From contig OW818680.1 in the NCBI GenBank assembly GCA_942493055.1, positions 1,674,001-1,738,000 of the forward strand: 64,000 nucleotides of DNA, in the 5' to 3' direction. How positions within the stretch are numbered: the stretch's first letter is position 1; each line of letters opens with the position of its first letter. The stretch comes from CAIZQW01 sp942493055 (lineage in GTDB: Bacteria; Verrucomicrobiota; Kiritimatiellia; RFP12; UBA1067). Below the pieces are notes generated by a model. The model made no database searches. It was not told the origin of the DNA and saw only the letters and a list, made by a program, of their open reading frames with translations. Below are positions 43,522 to 53,342 of this stretch, one piece after another. Position numbers and translations under genes: made by a program.

Positions 43522-45717
43522 ATGAGAAGTTTCTTTTTTCTGGCGCTGCTTGTCGGCTCTGCGTTTGGGGCGCAGACGGTTCTTTATGTAAACCCGCAGA
43601 CAGGCGACGATGCTGGCAGCGGAACGGCTTCAAAGCCGTTCGCATCTCTTGAGAAAGCCCGCGACACAATACGCGCTCTGAAAAAAGACGGGGGGCTTCC
43701 GGAAAAAGGGTTGACCATCGAACTGGCCGGCACCTTTGCCATGCATACCAACACGTTCGCGCTGGACTTGAGCGACAGCGGCGCGAACACGGACGCCCCT
43801 ATTATTTACCAGGCTTCGAAAAGCGGCGCGCGTCTCATTGGCGGGTGCATCCTCCCGGAAAGCGGATTTCGGACGGTGACCGATGCTGGTACGCTGGCCC
43901 GCCTGCCTGAACAGGCACGCGGCCGAGTCGTCGCCTTCACGTTAAAGTCGGCGGGGTTGACCGGTCTTGCACCGCTGCCTGACAAATTCAACGGCTGGAG
44001 CGAGATGGAGGTCTTCAGCAAAGGCAAGGCGATGAGGATCGCCCGCTGGCCCAACACCGGCTGGACGGAAATCGCCAAGGTGATCGACCGCGGCGTCAAG
44101 CCGGTCGACAAGGCAACCGGGGAATGGGAGTTCGGTTATAAAGGCGGAACGTTCGAGTACTCCGAAGACGCCCCGGCTCGCTGGAACGTCGAAAAAGGCA
44201 TTTGGATGAACGGGTTCTGGTGCCACGACTGGGCCAACGAAACGCTCAAAATCGGTTCTATGGATAAAGAGAAGAAGCAGATTACAGCCGCCGCCATCCA
44301 TACGTACGGCATCGGAAATTCTTCGACGTGGCATACAGCCAAGCGCCGCTATTACGTGTTCAACCTGCTGGAAGAGCTCGACAGTCCCGGCGAATGGTAT
44401 GTAGACCGTGAAAACAACATACTCTACTTCTATCCGCTGGGCAACGACTTGAGCGATGTCGTGCTTTCTGTCCAGAAAAAACCGCTCATCCAAATCAGTA
44501 AGGCCAGAAACATCAGGCTGGCCGGGCTGACGTTCATGTATAGTACCGGCAAAGCGGTCTCGGTCGACGCCTGTGAAAACGTCGTCCTGGAAAATCTCCG
44601 CGTTTCCAACCTCACAACCTCTGGAATCAGCATCAGCGGAGGTAAAAACTGCGGCCTGAACCGCTGTGAAGTTTCCGATGTTGGCGGCACCTGTGTGTCC
44701 GTGTCAGGTGGCGATCGGAAATCGCTGACCGCCTGCGGCCACTTCGTCACGAACTGCAGGCTGCATCACAGCGGACGGCTGCAGCGGACGCAGGGCCAAT
44801 GTCTAAGTTTCAGTGGCGTTGGCATATCTGTAACGCATAATCTGATTTTTGACTCACCCTATATCGCGGTCACCTATGGCGGCAATGATAATGTTTTCGA
44901 GTACAACGAGGTCCACTCCGCCATGATGGAAAGCGGCGACGGCGGCGGCCTCTACACCGGACGGGACTGGGGCTCGCAGGGAAATATCGTCCGCTACAAC
45001 TATTTTCACCATTTTGGCAGGCCGGGTGTGGAATGGCAGAAGGCGCAGGGGTTGAAGCCCGATTACGAACCGCTGGGTGAAAACGTCATGGTCATGGGCG
45101 TCTATCTCGATGACTGTGACAGCGGCGACACCGTCAGCAACAACATCTTCTACCGCACAGGGTGGTCGGCTTTCGTAGGTGGAGGCCGCTACAACACCAT
45201 AAGGGACAACATGTTCATTGATTGTACCTCCGCGCTGCACTTGGACGACCGCGGCCTGAAGCGTGCCCGTCCAGGCGAGGGGACCAAAGACGGCTGGGAC
45301 CTGCTCGCCAAACTCCAGACCTTAAACTGGCAAGAATCGCCTTGGAAGGAGAAGTACCCACAGTTGGTCAACATCATGCAGGACGAGCCGAAGTTGCCGC
45401 TGCACAACGTCTTCAGCGGAAACGTAGCAATCAACTGCCCACGTTTCTTGCAGATGCATGGCACCGTGAAAACAACCACGTTACCGCGTCTGGATTTCCA
45501 CGACAATCTTGCGTTCGGTCAAGTGAACACTGCCGATTCTGCGACCTTCCCTCAAACAGAGGCGGGCAAGAAACGCGTCGAGTTCCGGTCAGAAATCCTA
45601 CTGGACACCATCAAACCAGATGTGAACGGTTTTAAAGTTCAGGATAGCAACGACTTCAAACGGCTGGCACCGTGGTTTAAGCGTATCCCGATCGAAAAGA
45701 TCGGTTTGGCTAAGTAG
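43522..45717 (+). CDS. Secreted right-handed beta-helix protein (GH141-like)
   Basis: 731 aa from the ATG at 43522 (AAGGGGGATC upstream), opening the signal peptide FFFLALLVGSAFGA. LYVNPQTGDDAGSGTASKPF and LEKARDTIRALK start a parallel beta-helix; repeated short strands (NIRLAGLTFMYSTG, NVVLENLRVSNLTTSGIS, NTIRDNMFIDC) run to about residue 600. The layout resembles GH141 (fucosidase/xylanase) and related pectin-processing helices; catalytic residues cannot be fixed by eye. Divergent from the GH43 operon across 214 nt, so both may share regulation. Confidence 0.75.
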   Translation: MRSFFFLALLVGSAFGAQTVLYVNPQTGDDAGSGTASKPFASLEKARDTIRALKKDGGLPEKGLTIELAGTFAMHTNTFALDLSDSGANTDAPIIYQASKSGARLIGGCILPESGFRTVTDAGTLARLPEQARGRVVAFTLKSAGLTGLAPLPDKFNGWSEMEVFSKGKAMRIARWPNTGWTEIAKVIDRGVKPVDKATGEWEFGYKGGTFEYSEDAPARWNVEKGIWMNGFWCHDWANETLKIGSMDKEKKQITAAAIHTYGIGNSSTWHTAKRRYYVFNLLEELDSPGEWYVDRENNILYFYPLGNDLSDVVLSVQKKPLIQISKARNIRLAGLTFMYSTGKAVSVDACENVVLENLRVSNLTTSGISISGGKNCGLNRCEVSDVGGTCVSVSGGDRKSLTACGHFVTNCRLHHSGRLQRTQGQCLSFSGVGISVTHNLIFDSPYIAVTYGGNDNVFEYNEVHSAMMESGDGGGLYTGRDWGSQGNIVRYNYFHHFGRPGVEWQKAQGLKPDYEPLGENVMVMGVYLDDCDSGDTVSNNIFYRTGWSAFVGGGRYNTIRDNMFIDCTSALHLDDRGLKRARPGEGTKDGWDLLAKLQTLNWQESPWKEKYPQLVNIMQDEPKLPLHNVFSGNVAINCPRFLQMHGTVKTTTLPRLDFHDNLAFGQVNTADSATFPQTEAGKKRVEFRSEILLDTIKPDVNGFKVQDSNDFKRLAPWFKRIPIEKIGLAK

Positions 45718-45761
45718 GTCTTTCTTCGTCAAAAAACACCTTGTCAGTTCGTTTTTTCCGG

Positions 45762-45790
45762 TTGCAAGGGGGAATGACTTGGAGTATGAT
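45762..45790 (+). promoter_or_regulatory. Sigma70-like promoter of the ABC transporter operon
   Basis: TTGCAA at 45762-45767, 17-bp spacer, TATGAT at 45785-45790, 40 nt before the ATPase start. The same TTGCAA with a 17-bp spacer precedes the IclR gene at 54122. Confidence 0.5.
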
Positions 45791-45830
45791 GAAACAGTTA
45801 TTTTAATACACTTTAAACGAGGGAGATGAG

Positions 45831-46550
45831 ATGTCCTCTGTCATTACGATTGACACTGTCAGCAAGTCTTATGGCGATTGCAAAGCGGTCTCCCAGCTCA
45901 CGCTATCCCTCCAGGCAGGCGAGATTCTGGGATTTCTGGGCACGAACGGCGCAGGGAAGACCACAACGATCAAGATGCTGCTGGGCTTCTTTGCCCCGGA
46001 CAGCGGGAAGATCTCTGTCTTTGGAAACGACCCCGCAGATGCAGTCACGCGCCAGCGTGTCGGGTTCATGCCCGAGACAGCCTATTATTACCCCTATCTT
46101 AACATTTACGAACTCCTCGCCTTTTACGGGGGGCTCTGCGGCATGACCCCCACGCGCATCCGTCAGCGCACAGAGGAACTGATTGTGCGGACAGGCCTTC
46201 AAGAGGCGGGCGACCGGCAACTCAAAACCTACTCCAAGGGGATGCTCCAACGGGCCGGCATTGCCCAAGCGATCTTGCATGACCCGGATTTGCTGATTCT
46301 CGATGAACCGTTTACAGGGCTCGATCCGCTTGCACGCATTCATTTGCGGGATTTGATTCTGGAGTTGAAAGCCCAAGGCAAGACGATCCTCTTCTCCTCG
46401 CACGAACTCTCCGAAGCTGAACTGATGTGCGACCGTGTCGCCATCATGAAGTCCGGCAAGCTCGTCCTCGACAAGCCCATGTCAGAGGTCGTCAACGATG
46501 GCAACACCAATCTTGAACGCATCTTCCTGCATGTCCTGAAGTCCCCCTAA
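45831..46550 (+). CDS. ABC transporter ATP-binding protein
   Basis: 239 aa. Walker A GTNGAGKTTTIK, signature YSKGMLQRAGIAQAIL (SKGMLQR in place of LSGGQ, usual for this export subfamily), Walker B LLILDEPFTGLDP, switch His in LFSSHELSEAE. The closest type is the ABC-2/NosF-like or drug-export ATPase. GAGGGAGATGAG precedes the ATG. The permease follows after 12 nt. Substrate unknown. Confidence 0.93.
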   Translation: MSSVITIDTVSKSYGDCKAVSQLTLSLQAGEILGFLGTNGAGKTTTIKMLLGFFAPDSGKISVFGNDPADAVTRQRVGFMPETAYYYPYLNIYELLAFYGGLCGMTPTRIRQRTEELIVRTGLQEAGDRQLKTYSKGMLQRAGIAQAILHDPDLLILDEPFTGLDPLARIHLRDLILELKAQGKTILFSSHELSEAELMCDRVAIMKSGKLVLDKPMSEVVNDGNTNLERIFLHVLKSP

Positions 46551-46562
46551 GGAATTGACCGT

Positions 46563-47342
46563 ATGAATCATGTTATTCAGTTTAAAGCGCTCGTCCGTCT
46601 CTCGCTGTTGGATCTCTACCGCCGTAAAGACCTCATTGTCGTGGCGATGCTCACCCTGGTCGTGCTCGTCCCCATGTCCTTTGCAACGCCTTTCGGTGTA
46701 AAGGGGGCCAGCCGTTACCTCAATGAGATTGCACTGCTGCTGGTTTGGATCTTCACGCTGGTGATCTCCATGACCCGCACAGCGCGCATCATCCCAACAG
46801 AGTTGGAATCCCGGACGATCTATCCGCTGCTGGCCAAGCCTGCGTCGCGCACATTGATTCTTCTGGGTCGTTATGCAGGGGTGCTGATCGCGTCACTCTC
46901 TGTGCTGCTGCTCTTCTACAGCCTCTACGCCACCATTAACATCCTCAAGAGTGCGGTCTTCCCCTGGGAGGTCTGGTTTCAGGCGTTGTTACTCCATGCT
47001 GGCTTCATCATTCTCGCGACATCGCTTGCGCTCTTGGGGTCGCTCTTCATCAACGCAGATGCGAATTTCTCCATTATCGGGATTATCGTTGTCAGCATGC
47101 TGCTGTATGGACAGAAAATCCCCGCACTGATTGCTGACCAGACTCCTCTCTTGCGCCTCTTGCTGAAAGCGGTCTATTGGGTCGCACCTCACTATGAATT
47201 TTTTGATGTGCGTACACGCCTGATCCATCACTGGCCTGCGCTCCCTTGGCTCATCTGCTGCGCCGCCTTTGCCTATGCAATCATCTATTCCATGATTTGT
47301 TTCGGCCTTGCGGCCTGGTTATTTAATCGCAAAAAAATATGA
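46563..47342 (+). CDS. ABC-2-type permease
   Basis: 259 aa with about six hydrophobic helices (near 25-45, 58-80, 95-125, 140-165, 170-190, 225-250). RTARIIPTELESRTIYPLLAKPASR after helix 2 is typical of NosY/ABC-2 permeases. Partner of the preceding ATPase. Confidence 0.87.
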   Translation: MNHVIQFKALVRLSLLDLYRRKDLIVVAMLTLVVLVPMSFATPFGVKGASRYLNEIALLLVWIFTLVISMTRTARIIPTELESRTIYPLLAKPASRTLILLGRYAGVLIASLSVLLLFYSLYATINILKSAVFPWEVWFQALLLHAGFIILATSLALLGSLFINADANFSIIGIIVVSMLLYGQKIPALIADQTPLLRLLLKAVYWVAPHYEFFDVRTRLIHHWPALPWLICCAAFAYAIIYSMICFGLAAWLFNRKKI

Positions 47343-47346
47343 TGTT

Positions 47347-48156
47347 ATGATTAAAGGCTTTTATCTGCTCATCCCCTTGATGCCCGTTCTGTTGTTGACA
47401 ACCGACTGGCTTATCGTGCGCAACAGTGCGCGAGAGGGGTACTCTGTCCATCCGCAGCAGGGAAACAGCGGCAATCTGCTGGACATCCTTGCAGGAGATG
47501 CGCGCGATCTGATCAGCCAAGCGATGATCAGTAAAGCAGAGTCCTATTACCATGGCGGTATCACCGACCATGAGGACTGCCAGGCGATCACAGGAGGCGA
47601 CCCCCATCACGAGGATGACCACGGACAGCATCTCCACCAAAAACCTTTTTTGAACAGATTTGATCCGTGGGGATATCTCAACAACCACATCCACGCCGAT
47701 GCGCATATCCACCTTGATCGCGATAAAACGGAGGAGCTGTTGCCCTGGTATTGGGCTGCCTGCGAAGCCTCACCGCATAATATTCTCGCCTTTGAGGCGA
47801 CTTCTTATGCGCTGTCAACCATGCTCGAACAGCCACAAGAGGCTGTCTTGCTTCTTGAGAAGGGCATCAAGCACAATCCATATAATGTGAGTCTCGAGAT
47901 CGCCCGCGGAGAAATCCTGATCAAACATCTCAAGAATTACAAGGAAGCCGAGTCCGCCTTTCTAGCGGCATACCAAAAGAGCCTGCATGAGAAAGCACCT
48001 CCGGATGACATGCTCAAGTCAAAGGCGCTCTTCTACCTTGGATATCTCGCCAAGCGACGCAACGACCTCGCCACGCTCCACCGCTGGCAGGCCCTTGGCA
48101 AGGAGACGATGTCGCCCGACCTCATCTCCATCCGCAATTTATTAAAGATCGAATAA
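47347..48156 (+). CDS. Membrane-anchored His-rich TPR protein
   Basis: 269 aa from the ATG at 47347 (an earlier in-frame start at 47308 would overlap the permease). N-terminal TM helix about 3-23. Two His clusters follow (HHEDDHGQHLHQK at about residue 85 and NNHIHADAHIHLDRDK at about 110), then TPR helices (about 130-260: NILAFEATSYALSTMLEQP, NPYNVSLEIARGEILIK). Third gene of the ABC operon. The His-rich stretch may bind metal; the TPR may bring a partner to the transporter. This is inference. Confidence 0.72.
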   Translation: MIKGFYLLIPLMPVLLLTTDWLIVRNSAREGYSVHPQQGNSGNLLDILAGDARDLISQAMISKAESYYHGGITDHEDCQAITGGDPHHEDDHGQHLHQKPFLNRFDPWGYLNNHIHADAHIHLDRDKTEELLPWYWAACEASPHNILAFEATSYALSTMLEQPQEAVLLLEKGIKHNPYNVSLEIARGEILIKHLKNYKEAESAFLAAYQKSLHEKAPPDDMLKSKALFYLGYLAKRRNDLATLHRWQALGKETMSPDLISIRNLLKIE

Positions 48157-48264
48157 TGCGTGGCACACGAATGGATGAGTTGCGAGGAACAACGGATTGT
48201 GGAAACTTGAAACTCGAAACTGGGCAATTCAGCTAACTGATAAATTGCACTGTCAACTCTTCAG

Positions 48265-48303
48265 CTACCATCATTCCAATATTCCCACATTCCACCATTC
48301 CAG
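48265..48303. repeat. Short low-complexity CATTCCA-type repeat
   Basis: ccatcattccaatattccca and similar units; the reverse complement resembles 37317-37360. It lies between the TPR gene and a convergent gene. No clear terminator hairpin is seen in 48157-48308. Confidence 0.45.
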
Positions 48304-48308
48304 CAAAG

Positions 48309-51164
48309 CTACAGCGGCAGGAGGATTTCGCGGTTTTCAGCAAAGGTGACGGTCTTCTTGGGCCCGCCGTTGATGGTGTACTCAATCGTCAGTTGCTTGA
48401 CAATCGGTGCGATCGGTTCAAAGGCCTCGTTGTAATTCCGGATCGGCGAAAAGCGCGTACCCTGGAAGGTCGGACGGATCTTCTCGGTCACATCCACAGC
48501 TTGAGGTTTCTTCTCCTTCGTCGCATAGATCGCGGAGAGAATCTCCACTTTATAATTTTCCTTCTTGATCATCTCCATGCGATAGTCGCGTATCATCTGA
48601 GCACGGTCCGGCACTTTATTCGTGTCCACCAGCTTCAGGGGACCGCACAGCGCAAACGTATCACCATCCTGACGGAGGTTAAAGCGATTGATGCGCGGCG
48701 CGGTCGCAATGCGCGGACGCACCTTCGGATTGGCGTCAATCTCCGGATGCTGCGGATCATACATTTTCCGGATCTCCTCCTCGCCCAGAAAGGGGCCGTT
48801 GCAGTCCACCCAGGCGATCAGACGTTCCCGTTCCACACCTGTGACCTTCACCTGGTGATGCGCGCCGCTGCACGCATTGGAAATCAACGTGCTCACCGCG
48901 GAGAAGGCCGTATAAGGCGCCAAGGTGGCCAGGTTCGCGGGGTCGTGACTGTTGTACCCTTCAACAATGAAGATGCCCGCTACGTTTTCAGGCACACCGC
49001 GCGCATCTTTCTGACGTGGCTGGGCCCAGTGGCAAGCCGCCCCGACCAAGGTATAGTACGGTTCGGCGAAGGGGCTGATGTCATACGGACGGTGATAGAC
49101 ATTCACCCCCCATCCATGTGTGGAGGGACGATAGGTCATATCGAGTTTCTTGTTGGCCTCTGTGCCCGCTTTGTTGTGACAGCTTGCGCAGTGCTTTTCA
49201 AGGACAGGCTGGACAAAGCGCGCATACCCGACGCTCTCGCCTGCCCCCCAGGAGGGAGGAGCCAGCTTGACCGCAGGCTTCTGCAAGGCCTTGCCCATCT
49301 TGTATTTCTCAGGCGACTGGATGGAGCGGGTCTTCATGCTGGTCTCATGGCAGCCGAAACAGCCGCGACGTTCCCCTGGCATGCCATTGGCAAAACTGCG
49401 CATGACATAGATGGCGCGTCCCTCCGCATCCAGCATCTGGAAGAAGATGGACTCGCCGGGCGGGACCTCAAAATTCACACTGCCGTCCGCTTCGATGGGC
49501 ACGGTTCCCAAAATGCGTTTGACGCCATCCGCCTGGAAGACGCTCACAGCCGGCCCGTCATGCTGCACAGTCTTACGCCAGGTCGTGTAGGTCTTGGGGT
49601 CCATCTGGATCACGCGGATGAATTTGCCCTTCTCTTTGAGAATCGCCGGCGCATTTTCAAAGACGTCGTTGCTGTAGAATATCGCGGGGGCAATCTCCTG
49701 ACAATTGTCTTTCCCAAAGGTATCCCCCTGCCCGTTATGCGAAATCTTCGGCCATTTCACCTTGTCGGTCATGGCCGTCGGCCTCTTGCGCGGCTGGAAG
49801 GGCATGGCATACAGCGCATTGTATTGCCCGCGATAGATCAGCTCTCGGTTCCCGTACACATCCATCAGGTAGAGCCGAAACTGATTGGTGCGCGTGCCGC
49901 TCATACCGATCAGGCCGCCCTCGCGGGCAGAGACCATGAAGAGCGCCTCTGAAAGCGGCCAGGGCGTCTTGTAGGCGCCCAGCTTGCCTGCTGCATGATA
50001 CTCGACATGCGGCGCAGGATCAGCAGGCCCATTCCCCACCTCCGGCCAGGGCTGGTCGCGCGTGACACGGTAGAGTCCATCCGGATAGTTAAGCCCTTTG
50101 ACAGGATCAATGATGCCGATCGTCCCGTCATACCACATGTGATGCCCCACCCCGGTAAACATGACTTTGGTGCTGCCCGGAATCGGACGCGCTTCCGTCA
50201 GCACATCCGGCCATACGCTCTGGCTCCCCCAGAAGGTCTGGACATTGCAACCGTCCTGATCCATGGTCCAGAGACTCTGCACGCGCCACAGCGCCTTGTC
50301 CGTATATTCCCAACGTGTAAAGATGATGCGCCCATCGTTGAGCACAGCCGGCAGATATTCCGGCTCGCCATTGGCTGAAATCACATAGATGTTTTTTCCA
50401 TCCGCATCACACCGCGCAAGCGCGAAGGAATGCGAGGCAGGGAAGCATCGCACATAGCTATGCTGGCGTGACGTGATAAAGATAATTTTGCCATCAGGGG
50501 AAAAGAGAGGGTCATGGTCATCATAGTCTCCGAAGGTCAACTGCTTCAGCTCCGTCCCGTCCGCATTGCTCGCATAGAGGTGATAGGACGTGTCATTCGT
50601 CGGGCAGTAACTAAAGATAATGCGCTTGCCATCCCACGACAAATCGGGACGCGTAAAGCTCCCTTTCAACTGCGGGAGCAGATCCTGCAAGGACTGATCG
50701 CTCGGCTTGCCTGCATCCAACCCTCTGATCGGCACAGTGATTAAGCTCCCTCCCAGATCACGGATGAAGCCATTGCGCTGCAGGGACTCATGCGCCCAAT
50801 GGACGCCATCCCCCTGCTTGCCCTTGGGATACGGATTGTCAATCAGCAGGACGCGATTAAAATTCACAGCTGGATTTTTGAACATGACCTCGCGTTTGAT
50901 CGCGCGAACCGCCAGATACAGCTTCTCTGCGTCCGCTTCCTGAAGCGTTGTTTTCACAAGGGCATCGAGCGCCTTCTGCTCCGCAGCGAAATCCACCTTC
51001 GGTGTACGCGCTATCATCTCCTGTGTATACCGAATCTCATTGGTGACAGACACGAGTGTCGGCTGATTATTACATTGGAACAGCAATTCCTTCTCTAACA
51101 TATTTTCCGCGCTGACGCTTGTCGCCAGTGCAATCCCCAAAGGTACAATCCATTTTGCCGTCAT
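48309..51164 (-). CDS. Hydrazine-synthase-alpha-like propeller/cytochrome protein
   Basis: 951 aa. Signal peptide about 1-19. WD40-like/PD40 propeller blades (LKQLTFGDYDDHDPLFSPDG, YLPAVLNDGRIIFTRWEY) at about 180-450. Then the hydrazine synthase alpha middle domain (RILGTVPIEADGSVNFEVPP, MPGERRGCFGCHE) with one CxxCH, and a second heme motif KHCASCH about 70 residues later. The C-terminal part is beta-rich. Homologues are frequent in PVC genomes without hydrazine metabolism; their job is unknown, so hydrazine synthesis should not be inferred. Predicted periplasmic diheme protein. Last gene of a run starting with two IclR regulators. Confidence 0.85.
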   Translation of the reverse strand: MTAKWIVPLGIALATSVSAENMLEKELLFQCNNQPTLVSVTNEIRYTQEMIARTPKVDFAAEQKALDALVKTTLQEADAEKLYLAVRAIKREVMFKNPAVNFNRVLLIDNPYPKGKQGDGVHWAHESLQRNGFIRDLGGSLITVPIRGLDAGKPSDQSLQDLLPQLKGSFTRPDLSWDGKRIIFSYCPTNDTSYHLYASNADGTELKQLTFGDYDDHDPLFSPDGKIIFITSRQHSYVRCFPASHSFALARCDADGKNIYVISANGEPEYLPAVLNDGRIIFTRWEYTDKALWRVQSLWTMDQDGCNVQTFWGSQSVWPDVLTEARPIPGSTKVMFTGVGHHMWYDGTIGIIDPVKGLNYPDGLYRVTRDQPWPEVGNGPADPAPHVEYHAAGKLGAYKTPWPLSEALFMVSAREGGLIGMSGTRTNQFRLYLMDVYGNRELIYRGQYNALYAMPFQPRKRPTAMTDKVKWPKISHNGQGDTFGKDNCQEIAPAIFYSNDVFENAPAILKEKGKFIRVIQMDPKTYTTWRKTVQHDGPAVSVFQADGVKRILGTVPIEADGSVNFEVPPGESIFFQMLDAEGRAIYVMRSFANGMPGERRGCFGCHETSMKTRSIQSPEKYKMGKALQKPAVKLAPPSWGAGESVGYARFVQPVLEKHCASCHNKAGTEANKKLDMTYRPSTHGWGVNVYHRPYDISPFAEPYYTLVGAACHWAQPRQKDARGVPENVAGIFIVEGYNSHDPANLATLAPYTAFSAVSTLISNACSGAHHQVKVTGVERERLIAWVDCNGPFLGEEEIRKMYDPQHPEIDANPKVRPRIATAPRINRFNLRQDGDTFALCGPLKLVDTNKVPDRAQMIRDYRMEMIKKENYKVEILSAIYATKEKKPQAVDVTEKIRPTFQGTRFSPIRNYNEAFEPIAPIVKQLTIEYTINGGPKKTVTFAENREILLPL

Positions 51165-51184
51165 AACTCCCCCTTGCTGCTCTT

Positions 51185-52150
51185 CTACATTTCGATTACA
51201 GACATCACATGATCCGTTGTTCCCTTATGCGGGCCAAAGTCAATATTGATACTGACAATATAGAGTTTATTCCCCAACCTTGCGACATCGGTCGGCAAGT
51301 CCAGTGTTCCGCCTCCGCGCGCCAGAACAAAGACCTCCCCTGTTGCCACGCGCAAGCCGCCGATACTGTTCCCCAACGGATCGGCAAACCAGACCACCTT
51401 CTCCTGCGCGTCATAATGCGCGCCATCCAGTGTCATAAAGCCAAGCGTCTTTGTATCCGCGACCGAGGCGCACGAGACCACCTTGTCATCTACATCCAGC
51501 ACGACCTTCCAGATATGGCAGGTGCCAAAGTCAGTTACATATAAACCGTTGTCCTCATCAAAGGTAATGCCATTGGCGCCATACGGGAACCCGCCGTTCG
51601 TGGTGTCTGTTGTCATCTCGCAGAGGTAATGCGGATCAGAGGGCGCCATCTTCACATGAACGGCTGTTCCAGATTTGAATTCATTGACATTGAACCGGAT
51701 CACCCCGCTCGTTGTGATCGCTCCTTCGCGTTTGATGATCGTATCGGAGACATAGAGGCAGTCGCCCTTTACAGCAATGCCATTCGGATAATTCAACCCG
51801 GTTGCCGCAATCTCTGCACGCACAGGGATACCCTTCTCATGGACAATGCGCCAGAGACAGGAGCCGCCCCAGCACGACTCCGTGAACTGGCAATCCGCGA
51901 GATAGACATCGCCATCTGACCCCACAGCCACGCCCAGAATCGAAGGCCGCTTCCCATCCGCATGCATCGGCAGCTCAAAGACTTTTTCAACTTTACCATC
52001 GGGTGTAATGCGCCCCACGCCGCCTGGCTTGCCCAGCGACACATTGTGAAGTCCGAAATAGACGGAGCCCTGATGAACAAAGAGACCCTCGGCATTGGCG
52101 CCAACGGTTGAGAGATCATATCCGAATTGGGCGGTCTTAAGTAAACGCAT
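51185..52150 (-). CDS. SMP-30/gluconolactonase-like beta-propeller protein
   Basis: 321 aa from the ATG at 52150 (AAAGGATTT upstream; a longer frame reaching into the URO-D gene is not credible). Propeller-type repeats: GSVYFGLHNVSLGKPGGVGR, GDVYLADCQFTESCWGGSC, NYPNGIAVKGDCLYVSDTI, YGANGITFDEDNGLYVTDFG. The family includes lactonases and binding proteins. No signal peptide, so cytoplasmic. Between URO-D (10 nt) and the diheme protein (20 nt) in one operon. A sugar-lactonase role is possible. Confidence 0.75.
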   Translation of the reverse strand: MRLLKTAQFGYDLSTVGANAEGLFVHQGSVYFGLHNVSLGKPGGVGRITPDGKVEKVFELPMHADGKRPSILGVAVGSDGDVYLADCQFTESCWGGSCLWRIVHEKGIPVRAEIAATGLNYPNGIAVKGDCLYVSDTIIKREGAITTSGVIRFNVNEFKSGTAVHVKMAPSDPHYLCEMTTDTTNGGFPYGANGITFDEDNGLYVTDFGTCHIWKVVLDVDDKVVSCASVADTKTLGFMTLDGAHYDAQEKVVWFADPLGNSIGGLRVATGEVFVLARGGGTLDLPTDVARLGNKLYIVSINIDFGPHKGTTDHVMSVIEM

Positions 52151-52160
52151 AGAAATCCTT

Positions 52161-53330
52161 TTAGAATGAACGGTAGTTGCCGCGTTCCTCGCGGATGGTG
52201 GAGAGCATGGCGGCAATGTTTGCGGCCGGCACATCTGACATGACTTCCTGTGACGGGGCGACCATGTACCGTCCGCCTTTCCCGAGCAAGTGCATGACCC
52301 TGCGCGTTTCCGCGGCAACTTCCGCTGGCGTGCCATGCGGTAAAATTTCCTGCGTATCAATCCCGCCCCAGAGCGTCAGCTTGCCGCCAAAGCGTTGCAT
52401 GAGCTCGTCGAGCCCGAGACAGGGCTGCACAGGCTCCAGCATGTCGAGTCCGATATCCATCAAGGCGGGCAGGAACTGCATGATGTTACCGCACGAATGC
52501 ATGATCACAGGAAGCCCGGCGTTCTTATACACGTCAAAGAGCTTCTTGGTACGTGGCAGGATCAGGTCAAAGAAGACCGAGGGTGTGATCAGCGGGCCGG
52601 TCTGGCATCCGATATCATCGCTATGATGACCGACCTTGCAGCCGATTTCAATTTTACGTTTGGCAAGCGCGATCTTGTAGTCTGTGATTTTATCCAGCAG
52701 GACAGCTGTTGACTCCGGGTCGATCAGCGACTCGACAAAGAACTCCTCCATGCCCATCACGCAATAGGCGCGTTCAAAGATACCGGCATAGCCGCCGGGC
52801 ACGACCAGATGTTCACCGTTTGCGTTTGCCTTCAGGTCGCGGATGATGTCATCCATGTTATCCGGGCGCATGGGGTTGGGCGGCTGATAGGCCAGCACCG
52901 CCTCATTGAAGGGCATCTTCAGGATTTCGCGGTCGAAGCCGTCAGGCAGGAAGGGCTCCGCCAGCTTGTTCTTTTCGGCGTTCCCCTGCAAGGGATTGTA
53001 ACAGGCAAAGAAACCGTCTTCGCCGATTTGCACGCCCGTGCCCCAGGTGTCATAGACAATCTTGTTCTTGCGGTCCACCTTGGCATAGCCCTTGGCTTCC
53101 AGTTCGCGCATCTTCTCATCGACATTGCGATAGAAGAGCGGCGTATCACAAAGCGTGAAGGAGAGACACAAATGGTTGTCCAGATAGTCATCCAACTCCG
53201 CGCCGCTCTTCAAGCCCAGCGCCTTGGCCACCTGCTCATCCTTTGAGCGGTCCGCGATGGTGATCTGGCTCGGCAGATAATCGACTTCCTTGCCGTTGAT
53301 GATGTTCAGTACTCTCTCTTCGCGTGTCAT
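52161..53330 (-). CDS. URO-D family protein (methyltransferase-like)
   Basis: 389 aa, cytoplasmic. MTREERVLNIINGKEVDYLP start; VIMHSCGNIMQFLPALMDIG and GGIDTQEILPHGTP give the His/Cys motif; ends with MVAPSQEVMSDVPAANIAAM. Same branch as the 416-aa protein. Follows an IclR gene by 12 nt. Demethylation or methyl transfer from a substrate is a reasonable guess, but no corrinoid protein is seen nearby. Confidence 0.83.
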   Translation of the reverse strand: MTREERVLNIINGKEVDYLPSQITIADRSKDEQVAKALGLKSGAELDDYLDNHLCLSFTLCDTPLFYRNVDEKMRELEAKGYAKVDRKNKIVYDTWGTGVQIGEDGFFACYNPLQGNAEKNKLAEPFLPDGFDREILKMPFNEAVLAYQPPNPMRPDNMDDIIRDLKANANGEHLVVPGGYAGIFERAYCVMGMEEFFVESLIDPESTAVLLDKITDYKIALAKRKIEIGCKVGHHSDDIGCQTGPLITPSVFFDLILPRTKKLFDVYKNAGLPVIMHSCGNIMQFLPALMDIGLDMLEPVQPCLGLDELMQRFGGKLTLWGGIDTQEILPHGTPAEVAAETRRVMHLLGKGGRYMVAPSQEVMSDVPAANIAAMLSTIREERGNYRSF

Positions 53331-53342
53331 GATTTCTCTCCC

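Noticed and set aside
48309..51164. Hydrazine synthase, and hence anammox metabolism
   Set aside because: Only the alpha-like middle domain is shared; no beta/gamma subunit or hydrazine dehydrogenase is seen, and such proteins are widespread in non-anammox PVC genomes.
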